Shown here: positions 25,848 through 34,193 of the stretch, in pieces
Layout: each line of letters starts with the position of its first letter
Position numbering within the stretch: position 1 is the first letter of the stretch
NCBI GenBank assembly: GCA_900768545.1
Contig: CAAGDD010000004.1
Location: forward strand, 248,001 to 312,000
DNA from: Clostridia bacterium
GTDB taxonomy: Bacteria > Bacillota > Clostridia > Christensenellales > UBA1242
Direction: 5' to 3'
Length of the DNA: 64,000 bases
Made by a program: the position numbers and the translations under genes
The notes under the pieces: generated by a model
What the model was told of the DNA's origin: nothing
Seen by the model: only the letters and a program-made list of their open reading frames with translations
Database searches by the model: none

Positions 25848-27134
25848 ATGGAACAAAAAAGAATACCGCTCGCTGAAAGAATGAGAGCGCAAAATTTGGA
25901 CGAATTTGTCGGGCAAGAACATATTGTTGGCAAAAACAAATTGCTTTATCGTGCGATAAAAACTGGCACAGTGGGCAGTTGCATTTTTTATGGCCCACCG
26001 GGCACAGGAAAAACCACTTTGGCGGGGATTATTGCCAAAATGCTCAATGCAAACATTGAGAAACTTAATGCAGTTTCAAGCGGCGTGTCTGACGCAAAAG
26101 CGGTTATCGAAAGAGCGCGCACCGAAAAGCAAATGTTTGGGAGAGATACCTATCTTCTTTTGGACGAATGTCACAGATGGAGCAAGTCGCAAAGCGATTG
26201 CGTTTTGCAGGCAATTGAAGAAGGAAGCATTTTCTTTATCGGTTCGACCACTGAAAATCCTTACACTTCAATGACGCGTGCGATTGTTTCGCGTTGTAGC
26301 ATTTTTGAATTTAAAAAGGTGGGCGAAAAAGACGTTGAAAAAGTTTTGCGTCGTGCCCTTGCTGACAAAGAAAAGGGGCTTGGGCTTTTTGACACCGAAG
26401 TTGATGATGAAGCAATAAAATTTTTGGCGTTTGCGTCAAACGGAGATGTTCGAACCGCGCTCAACAGCCTTGAACTTGCTGTTTTGTCAACAAAAGTTTC
26501 GAATGACAAAAAAATACATATTGACAAAGAAGTTATGGCGGAATGTTTAAACAAACGACCTTTGTCGATTGATGAAAATATGTATTATGACTATCTTTCT
26601 GCTTTTTGCAAGAGCCTTCGTGGGAGCGACGCCGACGCGGCACTTTATTATGCTCACAGACTTATCAAGGCGGGCATTGACCCACTTATTATTGCACGAA
26701 GAATGATTGCTCACGCAAGCGAAGATATTGGAATGGCTGACAGCAACGCTCTTTTAATGGCAACTTGTGCTATGTATGCTTGTGAAAAACTTGGTGTGCC
26801 AGAGTGTTTGTTAAATTTGTCGCACGCGATAATATATTTGTGCGAAGCGGAAAAGTCAAACAGTGTTTGCGTGGCGATGAATATGGCAATGGAAGATGCT
26901 GAAAATGAACGCGAAGACAATGTTCCAAATCATCTTAAAAACCACCCAAGCACAAACGCTGACGGGCACGGAAAATATAAATATCCACACGACTTTGGCG
27001 GTTATTGTCAACAACAATATATGCCAGATCACTTGAAAAACAAGATTTATTATGTTCCAAGCGAAAATGGAAGAGAGAAAAATCTTGTGCGAAAAAAGTT
27101 TTCAAAAAACGGATTTAAAAATCCAAAACAATAA
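25848..27134 (+). CDS. rarA: Replication-associated recombination protein A (RarA/MgsA AAA+ ATPase)
   Basis: A clamp-loader-like ATPase that acts at stalled replication forks. 428 residues. Walker A GPPGTGKT at 49-56, Walker B LLLDECHRW (about 101-109, where DEIHR is usual, here with Cys), sensor GSTTENP, and the C-terminal tetramerisation region with ASEDIGMADSNAL and YKYPHDFGGYCQQQYMPD, diagnostic for the family. The N-terminal PLAERMRAQNLDEFVGQEH is also standard. No Shine-Dalgarno; the promoter spacing predicts a leaderless mRNA. Confidence 0.95.
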   Translation: MEQKRIPLAERMRAQNLDEFVGQEHIVGKNKLLYRAIKTGTVGSCIFYGPPGTGKTTLAGIIAKMLNANIEKLNAVSSGVSDAKAVIERARTEKQMFGRDTYLLLDECHRWSKSQSDCVLQAIEEGSIFFIGSTTENPYTSMTRAIVSRCSIFEFKKVGEKDVEKVLRRALADKEKGLGLFDTEVDDEAIKFLAFASNGDVRTALNSLELAVLSTKVSNDKKIHIDKEVMAECLNKRPLSIDENMYYDYLSAFCKSLRGSDADAALYYAHRLIKAGIDPLIIARRMIAHASEDIGMADSNALLMATCAMYACEKLGVPECLLNLSHAIIYLCEAEKSNSVCVAMNMAMEDAENEREDNVPNHLKNHPSTNADGHGKYKYPHDFGGYCQQQYMPDHLKNKIYYVPSENGREKNLVRKKFSKNGFKNPKQ

Positions 27135-27141
27135 AAAATTT

Positions 27142-27163
27142 GCCACAAATTTGTGGCTTTTTT
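27142..27163 (+). terminator. Rho-independent terminator after rarA
   Basis: GCCACAAATTTGTGGC palindrome followed by six T. The rest of 27164-27418 is AT-rich with no feature I can name. Confidence 0.85.
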
Positions 27164-27418
27164 GTTTTCTTGCAGGCTGTTTTTTCAAAATGACGGCTTG
27201 TTTTTTTTAAAATTATTTTTATATTTTTTTCGAATTTTTCAAAAATTTGGCTATTTATGTCGAAAATGATGCATTTTTGTCGCACAAATAGTGTCAAAGT
27301 GATATCAAATTGTTTTAATATTGTAAAATATTGTAAAATTGTGATAAATTTTTGACATAAAAAATTGACTATCAAATTTTTCATATTTATAATCGATTTT
27401 GTGAAGAGGGGGAGAATT

Positions 27419-27946
27419 ATGAAAAAAGATTTAGTGTGGACAAAAACTATATTGTCAGTCTATCGTTATTTGGAGCGTATTTGCGGGGCGATCGATAAAA
27501 TCGTTTTGCAAAGCGGGCTCAACAGCATAAATTTGTCGGGTTTTAGTTATTATTACAACAATATTTTTGCCGTTTCGCAAAGGCTTATTGACTTGTCGGA
27601 GCGCAAAATTACGCTTATAAATTTGAAGGTCTTGATCGAAGATGTTTTGAACCATATTTGTGAAGAAGATGCTCAACTTTTGATTGAAAGATATGTTGAC
27701 GGCAAAAAATTTCGCGAAATTTCACAAAAATGCGACATAAATATGAGGACTTTGTTTCGTCGTCTTGACAAAGCGGAAAACTCTTTTGCTAGGGGCTTGA
27801 AATTTAAGGGCTACAACGAAGAAAAACTTGAAAAATTTTTCGAAAATGTGTCTTGGATTAAAAATGTTTATTCAAACATTGCACAAAAAAATAATGAAGA
27901 CTTTTCGCTTTCAAATGGCTACATTGAAAAGGTGGCTTCATTATGA
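27419..27946 (+). CDS. Small protein with sigma region-4-like helix-turn-helix
   Basis: 175 residues from an ATG at 27419 with a strong GAGGGGGAG ribosome site. The middle (about 85-130) reads EEDAQLLIERYVDGKKFREISQKCDINMRTLFRRLDKAENSF split into helices, which is the pattern of sigma-70 region 4 and of phage late-gene regulators of ArpU/RinA type. The N-terminal part is helical and has no region 2. In Firmicute prophages such regulators often sit just before the terminase genes, and a terminase large subunit is encoded 0.9 kb downstream. A DNA-binding transcription factor is likely; its targets are unknown. Confidence 0.7.
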   Translation: MKKDLVWTKTILSVYRYLERICGAIDKIVLQSGLNSINLSGFSYYYNNIFAVSQRLIDLSERKITLINLKVLIEDVLNHICEEDAQLLIERYVDGKKFREISQKCDINMRTLFRRLDKAENSFARGLKFKGYNEEKLEKFFENVSWIKNVYSNIAQKNNEDFSLSNGYIEKVASL

Positions 27947-27952
27947 TTTTGT

Positions 27953-28732
27953 TTACAACTGACTTTCGTCAAATTCAAAATAATCGCCGTGTCTTATCTT
28001 TTTGCTTTCGGCTTTTGCCTTCTTGCGGGTCTTGGTGATTTGAGTGATTTTTCCCGGCTTGATTAAAAAATACAAAATCAAAACGCTTGGAACGCTGATT
28101 GAAACGATGAGCAGCACTTTTGTTCCTGTCGAAAGTTTTGAAAATTCAGCTGGAGTAATTTGAGTCAGTTTGCTTTCATCGACCACTTCAAAAGATTCTA
28201 AATTTGTTTGAATGTTTGGCAAAATATTTGCGATTTCATAATAGACATATCCATAAACAGTCTTGTCGTTTTGATAGGTCGAACAATATATCCAATTTGA
28301 AGTTTTTGCTGACAGCAACTGGCCGCTTTTTGTGCCATAATAATTTAGCGTGCTGTTTTCGGGCAAATTTGCAAGCGATTTTGACGATTTTGTTGGGCTT
28401 TCATAAAGCGAAAACGCCAAATAATTTTCGAAAGTTCCTTGAAAATAAGGCGTTTGGGGCTGACCTTTCATAAGTGTAACTTGGTCTTTTTTGACAAATC
28501 CTACAATATCTTTGTAAGTGGCTTTATAAAAAGAGCCAACCACGCTATCGACTTTGACAAAATAAGAATATGGCAGTTCAAAAAGCGCGCTGTTTTCGTC
28601 AGGCCTTGAATAAAACGCGACATTTTTCGTTTGAACCTTTGCGTAAAAATTTTCATCATCGGCAAAGACCTTTCCGCTTTGTGAAAGTGTTATGCAAAAA
28701 ATTGCGATCAAAAAACATAAAAACTTTTTCAT
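27953..28732 (-). CDS. Secreted SH3-like protein with C-terminal membrane anchor
   Basis: 259 residues. A signal peptide (1-24, ending VFA-D) is followed by a region of short beta strands containing KNVAFYSRPDENSALFELPYS and DIVGFVKKDQV, the style of bacterial SH3 domains; a second similar unit lies at about 90-165. A single membrane span at about 207-228 and a lysine/arginine-rich cytoplasmic tail follow. SH3 domains of this type often bind cell-wall peptides, but no enzymatic domain is present. It is transcribed against its neighbours, between the sigma-like gene and the terminase. On the minus strand TAAAAT (28739-28744) ends six bases before the ATG and there is no Shine-Dalgarno; the -35 is poor. 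Confidence 0.75.
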   Translation of the reverse strand: MKKFLCFLIAIFCITLSQSGKVFADDENFYAKVQTKNVAFYSRPDENSALFELPYSYFVKVDSVVGSFYKATYKDIVGFVKKDQVTLMKGQPQTPYFQGTFENYLAFSLYESPTKSSKSLANLPENSTLNYYGTKSGQLLSAKTSNWIYCSTYQNDKTVYGYVYYEIANILPNIQTNLESFEVVDESKLTQITPAEFSKLSTGTKVLLIVSISVPSVLILYFLIKPGKITQITKTRKKAKAESKKIRHGDYFEFDESQL

Positions 28733-28825
28733 ATTTCGATTTTAAAACTTTTCAAGTTTGACCGTGAAAGAGATTTTTGTCTTTTTTTGGTCGTTTTTCA
28801 TTATTTTTGTAATTTGGAGTTTAAT

Positions 28826-30250
28826 ATGGATTTTGATCTAATTAAAAAACTGTTGCAACTTGAAAAAAACATAAATTTTCGTTACAACTCAAATCAATTA
28901 AATTTTTACAACAAGAAAAAAGTGCACAAAAAACAAATTGCGTTTCACAAGTGCAAAAAACGAAATCGCTGGGTCTTCGGCGGAAACCGCTCCGGCAAAA
29001 CCGAGTGCGGAGCGGTCGAAGTGGTTTATTTGGCGACTGGTCTTCACCCTTACAAGAAAAACAAGGTGACCGAAGGCTGGGTGGTCAGTCTTTCGCGTCA
29101 GGTGCAAAGAGATGTTGCACAACGAAAAGTTTTGCAATATCTTCCACCGTCTTATATCGAAAAAATTGTTATGACAAGCGGCGAGCAGTCAAGTGCAGAA
29201 AACGGAATAATTGACTTTATTTTGGTGCGTTCGCGCTGCGGGGGATTGAGTCGAATCGGCTTTAAAAGTTGCGACCAAGGCAGAGAAAAATTTCAGGGTG
29301 CGTCGCTTGATTTTGTTTGGTTTGACGAAGAACCACCTTTTGATATTTATATCGAATGCAAGATGCGTGTTTTGGATCGCTGCGGCGAAATTTTTGGGAC
29401 TATGACGCCGCTCAAAGGCTTGACATGGGTGTATAACACTATTTATCTAAACGACAAAAACGACGATCAAGTGTGGTATGAAACAATGGAGTGGGCGGAC
29501 AATCCATATCTTTCTAAAAAAGAGATTGAAAGTATGACCAAATCGATGTCAAAAGACGAAATTGAATGTCGCCGTTATGGAAAGTTTGTTGAAAATGGTG
29601 GGCTGGTTTATAGCGAGTTTGACGAAAATGTCAATGTGATTGAACCCTTTAATGTTCCGCGCGAATGGTATGACAATGTTTCGATTGATCCTGGTCTGCA
29701 CAATCCGCTTTCGGCACATTTTTATGCTGTTGATTTTGACGGAAATGTTTATGTAATCGCCGAGCATTTTGACAGCGGAAAGACGGTCGAATATCACGCG
29801 AAAATGCTTCACCAAATTGCGCAGCGTCTGAGCTGGCCGACAGACAGTCGCGGGAATTTGACTGCGCTTATCGACTCAGCGGCAAATCAACGAACGCTAG
29901 CCAGTGAGAAAAATGTTGTCGAACTTTTTTATGAAAATCATATTTTGTGCAATCCGAAAGTCAACAAAGATATGCTTTCGGGGATAAATGTTGTTAAATC
30001 ATATATTAAAAATGCAAATGGCGAACGCAAACTTTTTATCTTTAAAAATTGTGTAAATTTGATAAGAGAAATAAAAAGTTATTGGTGGGGCGACGGCGAC
30101 AATCCTGTCAAAAAAGACGACCACTGTCTTGACGAGATGAGATATTATTTGATGACGCGTCCGCAAAAAACTTTTAAAGAAGAAAAAACCGAACTTCAAA
30201 AACACAAAGAAAAATTGATAAAAAAACTCAAAAACAAGCGTTTTTCATAA
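28826..30250 (+). CDS. Phage terminase large subunit, orphan
   Basis: The motor-nuclease that packages phage DNA. 474 residues from the ATG at 28826 (TTGGAG upstream). ATPase: Walker A GGNRSGKT at 52-59, Walker B DFVWFDEE at 162-169, and a coupling motif GTMTPLKG. Nuclease domain of RNase H fold: D288 in SIDPGLHNP, D350 in LIDSAANQ, and an acidic cluster at 431-436 (DDHCLD), so both activities look intact. A lysine-rich tail follows. There is no small terminase subunit, portal, capsid or integrase around it. Codon use resembles the host genes. It could be a prophage remnant kept by chance or a domesticated enzyme. Confidence 0.9.
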   Translation: MDFDLIKKLLQLEKNINFRYNSNQLNFYNKKKVHKKQIAFHKCKKRNRWVFGGNRSGKTECGAVEVVYLATGLHPYKKNKVTEGWVVSLSRQVQRDVAQRKVLQYLPPSYIEKIVMTSGEQSSAENGIIDFILVRSRCGGLSRIGFKSCDQGREKFQGASLDFVWFDEEPPFDIYIECKMRVLDRCGEIFGTMTPLKGLTWVYNTIYLNDKNDDQVWYETMEWADNPYLSKKEIESMTKSMSKDEIECRRYGKFVENGGLVYSEFDENVNVIEPFNVPREWYDNVSIDPGLHNPLSAHFYAVDFDGNVYVIAEHFDSGKTVEYHAKMLHQIAQRLSWPTDSRGNLTALIDSAANQRTLASEKNVVELFYENHILCNPKVNKDMLSGINVVKSYIKNANGERKLFIFKNCVNLIREIKSYWWGDGDNPVKKDDHCLDEMRYYLMTRPQKTFKEEKTELQKHKEKLIKKLKNKRFS

Positions 30251-30417
30251 AATTTGATACAAAAATAAATTATTGAAAAAATAACTTAAAAATTTGCTAA
30301 AAAATGCAAAAAATACGCAAAAATTGACAAAAATAAACAAAATTTTAAATAATTTGTTATTCTATTTGGAAAAATAAATTAAATGTGATAAATTATCTTT
30401 AGATAAAAGAGGAAATT

Positions 30418-32919
30418 ATGAAGAAAATTTTGAGATCAATGTTAATTTTGTTTGTTTTTTGCCTCACACTCACGATGGGTGATTTTTTTGGCGATTCTGT
30501 TGCAAAAGCTGAAGGTGAAACACCTGCAAAAACTATCGAAATTTCAAACGCCGATGATCTTGCAAATTTTGTAAACAAATATGGCAACGGCGATGAAAAG
30601 GCAAATATTTTTTTGAAAAACGATATCGATATGACTGGTCAAACTTTGACAAGCAGCATCGGCATCAAGTCGAGCAACAACTCGTTTGAAGAGCTCGCTT
30701 TTGGCGGAACTTTTGACGGACAAGGTTACAAAATCAAAAATCTCAATTTTGACTTCACTCAAACCGGAAACTATTATGTTGGGCTTTTTGGATTGACTGA
30801 CGGAGCGGTTGTTAAAAATCTTTCGATTGAAGGAAATTTCAATTTTCAAACAAAATCAAATTCTTATTGTTATGTTGGCTCATTGATTGCAAAGTCAAGT
30901 TCAACCAAAATTTCAATGGTTCAATCAAGCGCAAACTTTGTCAGCATTTCGACTTCTGAAGTTCCAGAAGGGACGACGGCGGCAGTGACAAAAAATGCTG
31001 TTTATGACAGCAATATGACTTTGGGCGGCATTGTTGGCTTTGCCACAAACAACACAACTTTGACCTATTGCACTTTTAGACCAACGCGTGGACTTGTTGT
31101 TTCGACAGCAGGTCGTTTGGCAGCACTTACTTTCAACAAAATGGCTGGCAAAATCTCTTATTTTGGAGGAATTGTTGGAAACTTGTCAAGTTCACAAATT
31201 AAATTTTGCGTAGGACAAGCGATTCACACAGCTGAAGTGAGCAGCGGATTTGTTGGAAAACTTTATTTCGGTGGCGTGGCTGGAAAGGTGGAACAAAATT
31301 CTTCACTTATCGTCAATGTTGCTTTGCAAAACACTTTTGATATCGACAATGCGGCACAAGAAAGTGCTGACAGCGTTGTGAAAATGGGCGAAGTGGTCGG
31401 GATTATCTCAATCGTTCCAAATTCGGGAAATATCTCTTATATCAAATTCAAACAAAACTCAAGCGTGGCTAGATTTGGCGACGACGGCGGATATACTTAT
31501 CAAAATCCAAAAAATTATGATATGATCGTGCCAGATAGCGGACTCAACAATCTCGAAAGCGATCAAGTGCCAGAATATTTTAAATATGCGGCTCAATGGC
31601 ACCCATTGTATGGCACGTGGGATTTTGACAATGTTTGGTATGTAAGTTCGGGCGAGATTTTTTGCCAATGCTTCAACGGAAACTTCAACATCTCTTTTGA
31701 TAAATCAAACAAAGTTTTGGCACTTCAAGAAAACTCGACTTTTGTGGGAAGATATGGAAATTCTGTCGAACTTCGTTTTAGTTTTCAAACTGTCTCAAAG
31801 GGCAGCGGAGAAAATCAAAAAACTGTCGATATGGCAAACTTCTATCGTCTTTCTTCAATCGGCGTTTCAAACTTAAACGGCGAGTCAATTATTGCCACAA
31901 TTTGGGAATATGAAGACGGGACAATCACAATCACAAATCCCGGCGAAAACGATTATTTTTCAATCGAAAAAGAAGTCGATAACGAAACAAATTCGACTAC
32001 TTATGTTTTCAAAATCAAAACAATAAATCGTCGCACCGCTGGAACATATAGCATCGCGACAAACGCAAAAACTTTCCAAGCAAATTTCACAACAAAACTC
32101 TTTAAAGACAATGTTGAACAAGAAGGCGAAAAACCGGGATATGTTTATTCTCGTGGCAGTGGAAACACCACAATGGAATCGTTTTCGATCGATAATATGA
32201 TGTATGACACAACTTACAACATTGTTTCGCGCGTTAAGCCAAAGACCACAAGCACACTTGCGGGCTGGTATCTTGAAAACGCAAACGGCGAAGATATCGA
32301 AATTACAAAAAATAGAGATTTGTCTTTTGTTTTTGGCGACGGAGTGTTTACTGACAAACTTGAAAGTTATAATATCTATGCAAGATACAATTATGACCCA
32401 AGACTTGTTACATTTATTTTAGATGACGGAATTGACGAAATAGATCTTGACTCTGGCTCAATCAAAGTCAAAAAAGATGCCGGAGCGGGCGAAGAAATCG
32501 CAGTTTCAAAAGACGAGTCTGCTTTGAAGCTTGAAATTTACACAAAGAAAGGCTATTCACTCAACGTTCAAACCTTTATGCAAGAGATTATTATCTATAA
32601 AGGCGACGACAAACTTGATGAAGGCTTCTGCAAGTTTATCAAAGATTATGAAACCGAAAATGGTCACTATTATCAATTTATTTTGGATATGACCAAACTC
32701 AATAAAACTGATTTCAACGAAACATTCACTATCCAACCAAAAACCATCAAAGGTCAAATCAAAAACAATAGTTGGATCTGGTGGACTGTTGGTGGCGTCG
32801 GCGGGGCAGTTGTCATCGCAGGCGTGATTGTTTTGATCGTTTTGCTCAAACGCAGAAATGGCGGCTATGGCGGCAAAATGAAGTTCAATAAACGCAGTAT
32901 TAGAAATAGTTATTATTAA
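30418..32919 (+). CDS. Large surface protein with GLUG-like repeats and C-terminal anchor
   Basis: 833 residues. A signal peptide (about 1-31) is followed by a region starting IEISNADDLANFVNKYGNGDEKANIFLKNDIDM split over the typical listing, with GTFDGQGYKIKNLNF and VGLFGLTDGAVVKNLSI: this is the beta-helix pattern of GLUG-containing proteins found on gut bacteria. A middle part (about 430-640) has immunoglobulin-like strands; residues about 660-760 hold further beta repeats. A membrane span (about 783-808, WIWWTVGGVGGAVVIAGVIV) and a basic tail anchor it; there is no LPXTG. Shine-Dalgarno AGAGGAA. Probably binds or processes a surface ligand, but no catalytic residues are evident. Confidence 0.75.
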   Translation: MKKILRSMLILFVFCLTLTMGDFFGDSVAKAEGETPAKTIEISNADDLANFVNKYGNGDEKANIFLKNDIDMTGQTLTSSIGIKSSNNSFEELAFGGTFDGQGYKIKNLNFDFTQTGNYYVGLFGLTDGAVVKNLSIEGNFNFQTKSNSYCYVGSLIAKSSSTKISMVQSSANFVSISTSEVPEGTTAAVTKNAVYDSNMTLGGIVGFATNNTTLTYCTFRPTRGLVVSTAGRLAALTFNKMAGKISYFGGIVGNLSSSQIKFCVGQAIHTAEVSSGFVGKLYFGGVAGKVEQNSSLIVNVALQNTFDIDNAAQESADSVVKMGEVVGIISIVPNSGNISYIKFKQNSSVARFGDDGGYTYQNPKNYDMIVPDSGLNNLESDQVPEYFKYAAQWHPLYGTWDFDNVWYVSSGEIFCQCFNGNFNISFDKSNKVLALQENSTFVGRYGNSVELRFSFQTVSKGSGENQKTVDMANFYRLSSIGVSNLNGESIIATIWEYEDGTITITNPGENDYFSIEKEVDNETNSTTYVFKIKTINRRTAGTYSIATNAKTFQANFTTKLFKDNVEQEGEKPGYVYSRGSGNTTMESFSIDNMMYDTTYNIVSRVKPKTTSTLAGWYLENANGEDIEITKNRDLSFVFGDGVFTDKLESYNIYARYNYDPRLVTFILDDGIDEIDLDSGSIKVKKDAGAGEEIAVSKDESALKLEIYTKKGYSLNVQTFMQEIIIYKGDDKLDEGFCKFIKDYETENGHYYQFILDMTKLNKTDFNETFTIQPKTIKGQIKNNSWIWWTVGGVGGAVVIAGVIVLIVLLKRRNGGYGGKMKFNKRSIRNSYY

Positions 32920-32923
32920 AATA

Positions 32924-32956
32924 AAAAAGAGATTTAAACCAAAATCTCTTTTTTTT
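32924..32956 (+). terminator. Rho-independent terminator
   Basis: AGAGATTT pairs with AAATCTCT, flanked by A and T runs. It can serve the surface protein gene. Confidence 0.8.
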
Positions 32957-33022
32957 TATATTTTCACAAAAATTTTGTGGATTTTCTTTCGTAATTTTGT
33001 AAATTCTGTGTTGACTTGTCAA

Positions 33023-34045
33023 CTAAACTTTCAAACTTTTAAGTTTCAAAGCAATCGAATTGTCAACAACGTCAGCCCATTGGCTAGGTGCAGTAATAAC
33101 TTTTGCGTGCATCATAACATTCATAAGGTTTGTGAAGCTGTTTTCTGCCAAAATCATATCACTCGACCAAGCACCAATTTTTTTGTATTGTTTGACAGCA
33201 ATTTCAAGTTCGGCTGCTGTGTTTCCTTCAAAAGAAGGCAAAAGCGCTTGAGCAACTTTGTCAGTCGTTTGAGTGTTTATATATTCATATCCTTTCAAAA
33301 CTGCCTTCAAAAACTTTTTCGCAACATCTTTGTGGTCTTTCAAATAACTTTGTTTTGCCGAAAAACAGGTGTATGGAATTCGACCAGAAAGTTCGCCAAG
33401 ACTGGCAACAATTTGTGCGTTCTTTTCGGTGGCAACATTTGATGCTGTTGGCTCAAAAAGTGTGCAATAGTTTATGCTGTCGTCGCCGTTCCAAACGCTG
33501 GCTGTCAAATTGAAAGCAACGTCGGTGCGAAGATTTATTTCGTCGGCTTTTGTGCCGATTTTGTAGCCGTTTGTTTCCAAAATGTATTGAAGTGTCATGG
33601 CTGGCATTCCGCCTTGACGACCGCCGATGATTGTTTCGCCAACAAGGTCAGCAAGTGTCCAATTTGTTTTTTGCTCTTTTGACAAAATAAATGAGCCGTC
33701 GCAAGTTGTCAGTTGTCCAAAAACAACGGGTTTGTCGGCGATGCCTTCTTTTTGAGTGTAAACAACTGTTTCAGGCCCAGCCAAAATCATATCGGCAGAA
33801 CCTGTCAAAAGGGCGCTCATTGATGCGTCTGATCCGCCACCATTTGTCAAATTTACTGTCAAGCCTTCGTCTTTGAAATAGTTGTTGTTTATGGCAACAT
33901 AAAGTGGTGCATAAAAAATGCTGTGGGTCACTTCGTTAAGTTCGATTGTGTTGTAATCTTTTTTCTTGCACCCGACAAAGCATGTGCATGAGATCATTGC
34001 CAAAATCGCAAGCGACAAAAGACCAAGCTTTTTAAATATTTTCAT
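33023..34045 (-). CDS. ABC transporter substrate-binding lipoprotein, NMT1/THI5-like (orphan)
   Basis: 340 residues with a lipoprotein signal: hydrophobic stretch then FVGC, modified Cys26. The mature part is a periplasmic-binding fold of the NMT1/SsuA/ThiY type: NEVTHSIFYAPLYVAINNNYFKDEG at the front, GGGSDASMSALLTGSADMILAGPE, then FKDHKDVAKKFLKAVLKGYEY-like helices. Such proteins deliver thiamine precursors, sulfonates or other small organic molecules to an ABC importer; which one cannot be read from the sequence. No permease or ATPase gene is in the window. GGAGG precedes the ATG. It is convergent with the surface protein gene and divergent from valS. Confidence 0.85.
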   Translation of the reverse strand: MKIFKKLGLLSLAILAMISCTCFVGCKKKDYNTIELNEVTHSIFYAPLYVAINNNYFKDEGLTVNLTNGGGSDASMSALLTGSADMILAGPETVVYTQKEGIADKPVVFGQLTTCDGSFILSKEQKTNWTLADLVGETIIGGRQGGMPAMTLQYILETNGYKIGTKADEINLRTDVAFNLTASVWNGDDSINYCTLFEPTASNVATEKNAQIVASLGELSGRIPYTCFSAKQSYLKDHKDVAKKFLKAVLKGYEYINTQTTDKVAQALLPSFEGNTAAELEIAVKQYKKIGAWSSDMILAENSFTNLMNVMMHAKVITAPSQWADVVDNSIALKLKSLKV

Positions 34046-34193
34046 TTTTCCTCCTTACAAGATTTATGATATGCAAATTTGGTGAAATTGGTTTAAAACA
34101 GTTGCGAAAAGGGACGGCAGTGTGATATAATTCCATTTGTAAAAAGACATCGTTTTTGTTTTTCGCAAAAACCATTGTTATTGGGAGAAATTT

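Noticed and set aside
27164..27418. Small RNA or gene in the AT-rich gap
   Set aside because: No frame, structure or promoter-terminator pair stands out beyond AT richness.
27953..28732. Part of a phage operon with the terminase
   Set aside because: It is on the opposite strand, has a signal peptide and membrane anchor, and resembles cell-wall SH3 proteins rather than virion proteins.
34046..34193. T-box leader of valS
   Set aside because: The leader is too short and lacks the AGAGAG/GGTG and TGGNACC features; only an ordinary promoter is seen.
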